The translations under genes were made by a program, and so were the position numbers. Positions 47,801 through 59,800 of a stretch of 64,000 nucleotides of DNA are shown here, piece after piece. Origin of the DNA: Luidia sarsii (lineage: Eukaryota; Echinodermata; Asteroidea; Paxillosida; Luidiidae); NCBI GenBank assembly GCA_949987565.1, contig OX465102.1, positions 11,734,763 to 11,798,762 of the forward strand, in the 5' to 3' direction. The notes beneath the pieces are model-generated. The model did no database searches. It saw nothing but the letters and a program-made list of their open reading frames with translations, and had not been told where the DNA came from. The number at the start of each line of letters is the position of its first letter. Position 1 is the stretch's first letter.

Positions 47801-50800
47801 AGGGCCCCAGTCAGAAGCAATTCAACCATTAACCGCTGTATATCTCTAGGATCAACCCCTCGCTTTCATTCAGATGCAAACAACTATTTGTTGTTTGACT
47901 TGAAATGAAAAAGCTGCATCCACTTCGTGAGATACCCTATAGTCAGGTTTACCACTTTTTCAATTGCCACTTTTTCAATTGCCACTTTTTCAATTGCCAC
48001 TTTTTCAATTGCCAATTTTTCAATTGCCAATTTTTCAATTGTCAATTTTTCAATTGTCAATTTTTCAATTGTCAATTTTTCAATTGTCAATTTTTCAATT
48101 GTCAATTTTTCAATTGTCAATTTTTCAATTGTCAATTTTTCAATTGTCAATTTTTCAATTGTCAATTTTTCAATTGTCAATTTTTCAATTGTCAATTTTC
48201 AATTTTTCAATTGCCAATTTTTCAATTGCCAATTTTTCAATTGCCAATTTTTCAATTGCCAATTTTTCAATTGCCAATATTTCAATTGCCAATATTTCAA
48301 TTTTTCAATTGCCAATTTTTCAATTGCCAATTTTTCAATTGCCAATTTTTCAATTGCCAATTTTTCAATTGCCAATTTGTCAATTGCCAATTTGTCAATT
48401 GCCAATTTGTCAATTGCCAATTTGTCAATTGCCAATTTGTCAATTGCCAATTTGTCAATTGCCAATTTTTCAATTGCCAATTTTTCAATTGCCAATTTTT
48501 CAATTGCCTCTTAAAAGAGATTATTTGAATGGTGTCACGGCAAACCTTTCTCTTGGCTTCCTCGTCAAATCTTCCACTCTTATCTAATGCGAATCTTATA
48601 GTTGGTTAGATTTGATTTGTTTATATTTTTATTTATTTTATTTTATTTTATTTTTTTGGTGAGGGGGTTACAGAGTAGGGCCTACACGCTAGTAGAGTAT
48701 TGTCAATGCACGCACCTTGTTGAAGGGGCTCGTTGCATTGGAGACCAGCGAATGAAGGGAACACTCGCAACGCTCTCCGGCATTCCCGGAGGTGGGTTTC
48801 GTGACCGGAGCAGGAGAGAGCGTTAGCCGCGGTGGCGAGCAGAGAGGAGAACGGAGGCCTGGATCCGGGCACCGCGAAGGCCGAGGCGCGGGCCGAGTCC
48901 GAGAAGCCGAGATGGCGGCAGGCCAGTCGGTGCGCGTGCGCCGAGGTCTCCCAGGAGTCGCCCGGCATGGTGCGCCACTCCTGCCGGCCGGCACACCGCA
49001 CTTGGAGCAGACCCTCGGTCTGGAAGACCCCATACGCCAGGCGAAATTCCGGATCTGGAGAAGATGAAATGGGGCCCATTATTATTATCATCACCATTTT
49101 TTCTAAATTGATTTTATTATCTTAAAAATTAGTGAGCCTGACGTTTCGATTCCAGCAGGAACTTTCTCAAAGGCATAGGCCATACAGAGTGCCGTCTGGT
49201 TCACATACTGAATAAATCACTATTAGTCACGAGTGATCCATGGCGGGTGTAATGGCTATAATGGAGTGGTCGTTCAATTTGTTGCGAGAAAGACCCTCCT
49301 GGAGCTTACAGCAACTTGATGGATTCGGGCTCTGACTTGGATGACTCTGACTTGCCCTATCTTTACACATCCATAGAATGGACTGCCATTAGGGAATGTT
49401 GAGAATCGGAGCACCCATCGAGCCTCGTATTCTGTCCAGTGCAGGTGCTAAATTATTCACTGCTATACCATGAGTGATGGATGGCGTTGGATAATGGTGG
49501 TGCGGTATCCGGGACTCACAGCAACTTGATCGATTGGCGCTCTTACCCGTATCATTGCAATCCAGCCAACTGTCGGGCGTGTACGGCTCAGTCACCAGAT
49601 TATCTGCCATTGGAAATGATGAGAAAAAGAAAGCCAATTTGTAGACACTTTCGAACAAGTCAGTGCTTACTGAAATTGGAAAAAAAGAAAAAACCTGCAC
49701 CCCCTTTGCGTGATCCCCTGCTGCAGTAGCGAGGCTTACAACAATATTGGCTGTGTGCATCTGAAAAAGGGGAGTGAGTGAGTGGGATGGGAAAAACCTA
49801 ATGGAGGATCGAGAAATCCAAATCGGACACCGCGTACGTCAGTTATACGGAGGAGGGATGATTGACCTGTAAACCTAATCGGCCGAGAGCATGAGTTGAA
49901 CGGGAACACAAATAAGCATACATAACACAGAATGGGTTAGGGGGACAACCTGAATGATGATACATGGACGTCGGTAAGCCTACATGTAAAAAAACCCCGC
50001 TTCGGTTAGTCCTGAAAAGGACTGTTTTGCAATGCGTACTCACGTAAAATCCATGATAAGGTAAACGAAGGTGTTAGACAGACAGTATGAATCATTTCTC
50101 TCTTTTTTGAAAATATTGGTACAAATACACGTTATAATACATTTACCTGACACATTAGTGCTTCGAAATTGTTTATGTTGTTTTTGTCGAAACTATCACT
50201 ATCCTCCTTTCTATGCAACAGAATCGTTCGAAACAAACAATTATTTAATTTGTGGTTTGCAAAAAGAGCAATCAACGGTGATCATGCTTCATAGTACATT
50301 TTAATGTATTTTAATTACCTTATTGAAATAATTGGTTTTTTTAAAGCGCTAGGATTCTTTAATCATGATTACTGTCTCTCCGATTATCTTCCACTTCATC
50401 GGGGGAACAGGCCGAGAAATTCGGCACGGTGTTTAGCCATGACTCTGGTCAGGGTCTGGTAAGGTTCAATGCCTTAATTGACTTTTTCTTTGAGATCTTC
50501 GACAATATCCTGGTGGGTTTCATTGTCTTTCAGGTAAAAGTAACTTAATAAGAAAGCCTTTTGCCTGTTGAAGAAGAGTTTCTTGACGGTAGGTCTTCCT
50601 ATTGTCTTTGTCTTTGAATTGATCTTCGTCCATACCCTCGTCGATGTACTTCTAACGTTTTTCATTCCACATATCTTCGATGGCTCCTTTGGCCCCTTCC
50701 ATCCAGGCTTGATAAGTACAATATCTTCCAACTCAGAGCCTGACCCGTCTTCTTCAGATGACTCGTAACTTTCTTCCTGTGGTTCGAGTTCCCCGTCACT

Positions 50801-53800
50801 CTCCTCTGAATCATCGTCATCAACCGTCACTTCCGTTCCGTGACTTTTTTTGTTCCCGAATTTTGGCATCTGTGCTTTTTGAACGCTGGTTGATAATAAT
50901 TTCCGTGAGAATCGACGGACCAAAAATGGCCCAACTTCACGATCATCGTCAATATCATCCATTTGCGAGTCATCCGCAGCATGTGCGCATTCTACATGTT
51001 TTTGTGGGTTATATCGCTTTTGCTTGAGTTCATGTTAATTCCTTATTAGTTTTAGTCTCGACGTGACAGGACAAGGATGAAATCGGCTAATATGAACAAT
51101 TCGAGTCCACTGCTCATTTGTGCTCATTGGTGTTCATTTTTACTCATGCTTCTGATTTTAGGCTCATTCTTTACACATTCTTTACTCATTTTGCCCATTC
51201 TTTACAAATGTTTACTCATTTGTGCAATTCTATTACTCATTATTTACTCATGTAACTAATTTTTGCTCATTATGCTGCTCCTTTTCCCTGAAATTGCTGC
51301 TCATTTTTCAAAATTGTACTAATTTCACTGCTCATTGTACTCATTTCACTGCTAAATATTACTCAATTATACTAATTTCAATGCACATATGGCTCAATTT
51401 ATAGGAATATTGTCGGCTTCATTTTTTATCTGGAATTTGTTCCATTCTTGGAAATAAATAGTGCAGTTTCACGGGACGTCCAGGTTCTCGTTTCTCAGTA
51501 ATCCAATCGAGGCCCTACTCCCTGAGGCCAATTTCATATAGAGCCGCTTAAGCGCCAACATTTGCCTAATCAAGCACACAAAGTCACGATTCATCGGATC
51601 ACTTTGCCAACCCAAACTTCACTATAATTATTATACTCAGTCTCACTTTGAACATCTAGACGGTGAAAATGGGGTGAAAATGTCATTTAGCCGAGAAAAG
51701 AAAATTCTCCGTGTTTTCACCCCTATTTCATGGCACACAGTTAGCCAAGTCATTTTCAAGGTGTTTTCACCAGTGGTGCCACATATATTCCTGGTGGTAA
51801 ATGGCTAGAGGCAATTTAGAAGTATCTGGGAGTGACAGGTACAAGGACACAATACGGTACCTCTATAGGTCTGGTGGTCCCTATATACTGGTAATTGAAT
51901 TAGCCATCCCCCAAGGCTGGAGCTTGCCACCCTAGATATTCACATTTTTTCACGGTTTCTTTAGTGACCTGAAGATGTCCTTATCAGGACAGAGAGGCAA
52001 TTATTTTCACGGTCAATTCACTGTAAAATGCACCATGAAATCACAGTGACTTCTTAGTTTCACTGTTAAATGATATTTTCACCCCTTTTTCACGGTTTAG
52101 ATGTTCATAGTGTCTGTTTCATGCATTTACATTTGTTCTTCTCATGTAGCAGCGTAATTAGTGGCTTGCATGTATTTCTGCAGTCGTCTAACTGTGAAAT
52201 GTAGCCCGCCTGCTTACGAGTCACTATTACAATATTGCAATATTGCGGCTGACAAACCAGTCTGTTCTCGGCCAAAAAAGACCTGCCGGAGTAGAGATTT
52301 TACAAACAATCGGACGCTCCGTTGTTAAGGTGTCCCAAAGCAAGATGGCGGCGCTCGCAGTCGGAAGCAAAGTGCTTCTGGAGGAGGAGGGGGTAGGCGA
52401 AGAAATTTAATAGATAGTGTAGACTGCGGGCGAAACTGGGGAGGAGGTGGACGATATTGTTGTCTCGGGTTCTCTTTTTGTTCAAAATTCAAAAGTCAGA
52501 AACAGAGAGATAACAGGACCGACATATGACGCTTAACCACCTTCGTTCAGCCATGCTGGTACCCCGTAAATTATGTGGGTACTATACAAGGACGTGTTTT
52601 GTAAACCAGCGTAGGTTAGGCTTACGGCGCTACAGTTAGGGTTATGGTTACGGATAGAGTTAGAGTTCGGGTTGGGTTAGCGTTACTGATAAAGTTAGGA
52701 TTAGGATGAGGATTAGGGTTAGGTTCAGGATTAGGGTTGTTAGGGTTAGGATTAGGATAAGGGTTGGGGTTGTTTCGTGCTTGTGCCTGTAACTACCTGA
52801 GAAATGCATGAATGAATGAATGAATGAATGCGGGAGGCCTCAGCAAAACCTGGCTTCGCGTATGCGCACTTATAGCTTAGCCACGGTGGTTAAGTGTCAT
52901 ACGTCGTGACGCTTACATGCCTCAAATAGACGCGGGTCGCCCTTTCGACGGTATCCAACATGTTGTAGAAAAATTGAGAGTTGTCGTGCCTACAGGGATC
53001 CGCATATTCCACCAACATTAATGTGCCTTTCAGATTATAACTCGTAGATCCCGACAGACATAATTACCGATGGCTCCCTGCCAATTTCCAGTTCACAATT
53101 ACCATGCAGTGCGTGATGGGGGGTTTTGTATTTTTTTGTTTCTGTGTAGGGCCTAATGGTATTGGACGACGTTATTCCCATACTGGCGTAATGGTAACAA
53201 CTGCACATGAAAATGTCATGCACCGATCAAGAATAGTCCGGGGCCCAATTTTCCCTAAGCCCTTTACGAAATGAAGGCTTTTGCTCGGGTTAGGCTTCGT
53301 GTCCATCTGACAAAATATAAAAATCCAGGTTGTGGTTTGTTTCCGAATTTGAAGGTTTCTTGGCTTGATAGGCACAGAGTATTCACCAAGGTACTGTACT
53401 TAGTGTAGCCAAACGATTGTTTCTATAGATGTCTGTGATAGTATAACGAGTGAGATGAATATGACCGAAGCCTAAGCCCGAGGCTAAGCCTTCATATCGT
53501 AAACGACCATAGAGATGATCGAGCGTAAACATCATTCTGCTAAGCAGGAAACGTTTCCCTTGTGCAAACAGGCCTACAATCCACACTGCTTTGTGAAGTT
53601 TGCTGTGACTTGTGTTCTCTCTTCTTTGCTTAGCATGAAACAGTAGCGAAGTTTGGGTTGGCAAACTGATCCTATGAATCGTGTCTTTGTGTGCTTAATT
53701 AGGCAAATGTCGGCGCTTAAGCGGCTCTATATGAAATTGGCCTCAGGGAATAGGGCCTAGATTGGATTACTGAGAAACTCGTACCGGAACGACCCGTGAA

Positions 53801-56800
53801 ACTGCACTGTTTATTTCCAAGAATGAAACAAATTCCAGATCAAAACATTAAGGCGATAAATATTCCTTTAAATTAAGCAAAATGAGCAGTGAAATTAGTA
53901 GAATGAGTGAAATCGAGCAGTGAAAATGAGTAAAATGAGCAGTGAAATTGGTGAAAAAAATGAATGAGAATGAGTAAAAATCAGCATGAAATGATCAGTA
54001 CCATGAGCAAAAATTTGGCAGCAATGAGCATAAATGCGCACTTTGTACTCGTTATGTTTATATATGTATATTACACGATTTCATCCTTGTCCTGCCACGA
54101 GTTAACATGAACTCAATTTATTCGATAAGCCCTTTGCTTGTCAATATTGTAGCAAAAGCTACGATCGGCGATAATTATAACCCTCAAAGAAATGTAAAAT
54201 GCGCACATGCTCCGGATGAATCGCAAATGTATGATATTGACGATGATCGTGATGTTGGACAAATCGGTCTGGCGATTCGTACGGAAATTGTTATCAACCC
54301 GGGTTTAAAAAGCGCAGATGCCAAAATTCGGGAACAGAAAGCCAAGGAACCGAAGTGACGGTTGATGACGATTATTCGGAGGAAAGTGACGGGGAACTCA
54401 AGCAGGAAGAAAGTGACCAGTCATCTGAATGAGACGGGTCAGGCTCTGACTTGGAAGTGCTTATCAAGCCTGGTTGGAAGGGGCCAAAGGAGCCACCGAA
54501 GATATGTGGAATGAAAAAAATAAATTAAAGTACATCGACGAGGGTATGACGAAGATTAATTCAAAGACAAAGACAATAGGAAGACCTTCTGTCAAGAAAC
54601 TCTTCTTCAAAAGGCAAAAGGATTTCTTATTAAGTTATTTTTTACCTGAAAGACAATACAACCCAACAGGATATTGTCGAAGATCTCAAAGAAAAAGTCA
54701 ATAAAAGCACGGAACCTTACCAGACCCTGACCAGAGTCATGGCTAAACACCGTGCCGAATTTCTCGGCCTGTTCCCCCGATGCAGCGGAAGATAATCGGG
54801 GAGACAGTAATGATTAAAGAATCCGAGCGCTTTAAAAAACAATTATTTCAATAAAGTCATTAAAATACATTAAAATGTACTATGAAGCATGGTCACATTT
54901 GATTGCTCTTTTTGCAGACCACAAATCAATTTGAGTTCCTCCGCATTAATGAAGTCCCCCTTGTCCGGTCTTACCAAGGCATTGGTAACCACATGCTTAG
55001 AGGTCTTTCCAAGAAATCATGATTGTTCTGTCCGATAGAAACTACCATTGTCCGATAGAGACTGCCATTGTCCGATAGAGACTACCATTGTCCGATAGAG
55101 ACTACCATTGTCCGATAGAGAATACCATTGTCGTATAGAGAATACCATTGTCCGATAGAGAGTACCATTGTCCGATTGAGACTACCATTGTCCGATTGAG
55201 ACTACCATTGTCCGATAGAGACTACCATTGTCCGATAGAGACTACCATTGTCCGATTGAGACTACCATTGTCCGATAGAGACTACCATTGTCCGATAGAG
55301 ACTACCATTGTCCGATTGAGACTACCATTGTCCGATTGAGACTACCATTGTCCGATTGAGACTACCATTGTCCGATAGAGACTACCATTGTCCGATAGAG
55401 ACTACCATTGTCCGATAGAGACTACCATTGTCCGATAGAGACTACCATTGTCCGATAGAGACTACCATTGTCCGATTGAGACTACCATTGTCCGATAGAG
55501 ACTACCATTGTCCGATAGAGACTACCATTGTCCGATTGAGACTACCATTGTCCGATTGAGACTACCATTGTCCGATTGAGACTACCATTGTCCGATTGAG
55601 ACTACCATTGTCCGATTGAGACTACCATTGTCCGATTGAGACTACCATTGTCCGATAGAGACTACCATTGTCCGATTGAGACTACCATTGTCCGATTGAG
55701 ACTACCATTGTCCGATAGAGACTACCATTGTCCGATAGAGACTACCATTGTCCGATAGAGACTACCATTGTCCGATTGAGACTACCATTGTCCGATAGAG
55801 ACTACCATTGTCCGATTGAGACTACCATTGTCCGATTGAGACTACCATTGTCCGATTGAGACTACCATTGTCCGATTGAGACTACCATTGTCCGATTGAG
55901 ACGTTCAGGTCCTCCAATTGTTCAACCCATTTGTTCTGTCCCTTCAAGACTTCTAGGTTCCTCTTTATCCCCCTCTTTCTTCCGTTCGATCAACTCCACC
56001 CCCAAGAAACTTCGCCGACGCCCACGTGCTAAGATGTCAATCAAAGAACGGCTCCACAAAAATCCCGCCGCAGACTAGCACTCAATCCCTCCCCCTTGTC
56101 CCCTGTCACCGTAGCATCTAATGTCTGAACATACTCCCCCGCATCCTGGACGATCTTCCTTCCAGAAATAATTCATACCAAGAGTTTGGTTTTTCAATTA
56201 CGGTTCATAAGTCCAGAATTCGTTTTTCCCGTCTCACTCACGCTCCATCCGATTCGGTTTATAAGTCCATCACTTTCCCCCCATGTAATTGGTATTCCAC
56301 TTATACTCCCTGTTTGGACGTACGCAGTGTAAGGACAGTTACATATAATGGACATGGTATATACATATTATTCATATAGCCATGGAGCTAAGTCTTGGCA
56401 CGTTAAGAGCTTACCTCCTGGGGGAGATGTTGCGCTGGTTACAAGGCTGTTTGAGCAGACTACGCCGACATCCTCGGCGTGAGTGCAGCTGTGCCGGCCC
56501 CATCCCCCGTGCGGGCAGTCTGCCAGGCCGTCCTCGTCGCCCAGACACTGCACGTTGCTGAGGAGAATCGGTCCCGTCCCGGTGCCGAAGTGCATGCGCT
56601 CGGAGGCGACGGCACTGTAGCCGAGCTGCCTGCAGACGACCGTGGCGTCCCCCAGGCTCCACCCGTCACTACACACCGTCCCCCACTGACCGGGAAGGTA
56701 GACTTCAACTCGTCCTTCGAGCGGTGAGACTCCATCGGCCAAGCGAATACTGCCAACTGAGAAAAGAGGACGTCTAAGGAATGCTCCAATGTTAGACTAA

Positions 56801-59800
56801 GCGTCTGGAAGACATGATTGATTTGGGAAAGGGAAGGACAACATACCTAAGTGATGCAGTTCGAAGCTGTCGCTAATAGTTGTCAAACAGACGACACCAG
56901 CGTCGTTGCTGTGTGGACAGTCGTGCCCTCCCCATCCGGCATTGGGGCAGTCGGCGAGGTCGCCCTCGTCTCCACGGCACCGAACCTGGTCCAGCCAGAT
57001 CGCTCCCGATCCCGGTCCGAACGAGGCGGAGGCCGAGACGGCGGAGCGATGACCGAGGTAGCGGCAGACCACCGTGGCGTCCAGCATGTCCCAGCCGACA
57101 TCGCACACGGTCCCCCAGGCGCCGTCCCCTCTCCGTACCTCCACGCGACCCTCCGCGGGGGAGTAGCCGCCTGACAGACGCACCGAGATTTCCTCGGGAT
57201 AGTCGCCGGCTGAGGCAGAACACGAGGAGAAAAGAAACGGTGATACCACTTCGCAGTTTGGTTTCGGTGTCTTATTTTCTATACTACAATAGTTAATAAA
57301 GTAGTATACTGAGAGCATTTCACACCGTATTTAGGGGTTTAAAATGGCAGGAATCGCGGGTTCGAATCTCGTCCGACCTTCCCGTTGCAGTCGTTTATTC
57401 AGCAGGAAATCGGGTAAAAAGCCTAGGCCATAGAGTGCTATTACGTAGGTTAGGGACAACCCTAATCGAATTTAGAATTTGCATTGAATAGGTTTGCCTT
57501 GATTGATGGGCGCGAATAATGCCTCAATTAAAAAGAAGAGTAGCCCCGGAACCGGGAAAACGATGAGCGCCTCGCGTATTCATTACCTCTTAGTGGCGAA
57601 ACCAATTTCAGACTGAATGAAAACAAACCGGCACCTTTACCATCCAGACAGGTTAAATAGAGCATGACCAATACCCTCGGACGCTCAATTAAAATTAAAA
57701 TTAAAATTAAAACAAAGTAGGCAGCACAGGGAAACAAAGTGACCGAGCCAGAGCGAGCGAGAGAGTGGGCAGGCTGTGGAGGAAAACATACGCTTTCTTG
57801 CTTGCCATTTATATTTAATCGCTAGCCAATACGTACTCCGAACAGCAGGTCACCCAAGGTGATGGCTAGGAAGGGATGGGGCATGGGAACAAACAAGGAG
57901 GAGATCAAAGGTTCGAAATACAACTGTAAATACTATACGCTAATTATTGAATTGGGACCGTGTAAGAGGGGGGGGGGCAGGATGCGGTGAGCGAATTCCA
58001 AATCTTTTAAATTGTTATCGAGGAGCGAATTCTAATCCCCAAAGTGTGTGGGTGTGTGGGCTTACATAAGGCGGGTTATTGGGTACCAGAACAATGTGTG
58101 GGTACTCAGAACAATGGGACCGCTCCTTTGGGGTACTGTTTTGGTACCCATAAGGTTTTCACGGAACTGATTATTTGGAATTAACTCAAAAAGGAGGAAT
58201 TTCCGAGGTATGTTTATCAGTCGCAAATAGAACTATTTTATGTAAGGGACGTTCGCTAGAAATTTCAGCCTAGGAAAGTGATTCTGGTTCGAAAGGGAGC
58301 GATTTGAATTAGGCTTTTCTTGGAGGTTTTTTTTAGTACACGAGAACAAAGGAAATACCCCACAATTATATTAGTGTACGGGTGTGTGTCTGTGGGTGTG
58401 TGGGTGTGGGTGATAATTTATGATGTCCCCACCTTTGAAAGAAGGAGGGGACATGTCCCCCTGTCCCCTCCTGTTGACGCAGTGCCCCCACAGAACTGGA
58501 GAGGCACCCTTTCATTGTAAAACGTCTCGGGAGAAGCCCGTATCACCCCCCTAAAGAGATGGACAGGGCGGCAGACCGGATCAGGCTGTTGTTTGCGTTC
58601 GTGCATGAGTAAAATAGGTTTTGGCGCGGCGCTATGGATGCTGGCTTTTCTGTCCCCTGATGAAGGCACTGCCGCTAACGGCTGTGCGCGATATACGATC
58701 GCAACTGCCAATTACTTCAGGAGCCACTAAATGAGTCAACGGCATGCAATGTGCGACTTCCTTGGAATCTGTTTACTCTGTCTATACCCCGAAAGGTTCG
58801 TCTCCTTCTGCGATGGAAACGCATTGGCTTCAATGAAAATAATTCAGCTTCATAAGCAAACCTTTAGATTTAAACGCCCTCTTTCGTTTGGTTGAAGCTC
58901 AACGTTAAACAAGTTCTTTCATCAGAAGCACAAATCTCACAAGAAAGAGTTGGTTTGCAGGTAAAAATGTTTTGCTGAGAGACATACACGGTTTGTCAAA
59001 TATAACGTACGCTGTCGGTTTTGGCAGGTAGTTTCTGATTCATCCGATTTAAGATGAAGTCTGTTTGATTTTTCCCAGCATATCATTACATATATAAAAG
59101 GCGTTATGTGACGTTACATGGTTGAGAACCTGACATATTTAGTCACATTTTCACTACATGCTATTAAAGCATCGAAGCTCGAAGAGTTTACATAGTACAA
59201 GGGACCCACTCTCAATAATTATGCTCACTCTAAAAACATAAATTACGAGTTGTGATAAAGATGGACCGAGTTTGTTGTAGCGAGCTATTATTAAAGCAAT
59301 GGAGTATGTATGCAATGATGTAGTATCGAAATAATTGTCTTCTTTTTTTAACGAGGTAATTCCTGTCTCGCAGAAACGGGCTTTGGTGGCACAAAGCCCT
59401 TAGTGCACAAAGTCCTCTCGCGGCCTCCGTAGAGTGGTCCTCACCGCAGGACATCGCGGTAGTGATACCCATCGACAGTTCATTTGTCAACTCATGCTCA
59501 ATTATTTTGTATAAAGATCATTTGACTGGGAAAAAAGGGGCCTTATGTAATCTGATTGTAGTGCAGAAAAGTGTAACTGTAAACAGGTCTCTATCTGATC
59601 GACATATGGCAAAACAGATGGCGAGGGTATACATGTAGCCCTGGGAGTTCAAAATAAATCTCAATTTCAAAAGAAATACGCCATCGAAGCGTGACTTAGT
59701 CACATCTTTGTAGATTGGTCATCAATTTTCTGCATAGAATCATCCGCCTCAATGTCGTACACCCTTTCCTTGAAATGTATATTAATAAATATCCCATATC

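Larger units (their letters stand above)
49055..56414 (-). other. 7.4-kb intron between SRCR3 and SRCR2
   Basis: The intron contains a hairpin-family fragment (about 49135-49175), a SINE 5' fragment (about 49690-49790), the large inverted repeat with its acidic ORF copies, a telomere-like tract, a TIR element (about 53262-53515) and the 20-bp array. A counterpart of SRCR7 would be expected here from the block order, but I see none. Confidence 0.6.

Noticed and set aside
47884..48587. Open frames of about 200 codons in a TTTTTCAATTGCCAA array
   Set aside because: The 15-bp unit length is a multiple of three; the open frames are an arithmetic effect of the repeat.
57345..57400. tRNA gene suggested by GGGTTCGAATCTCGTCC
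   Set aside because: Only a T-arm-like segment is present; no D-arm, anticodon arm or acceptor stem could be aligned.
58418..58711. 97-codon open frame in the first receptor intron
   Set aside because: No recognisable similarity, no splice logic, and it lies in repeat-like sequence.
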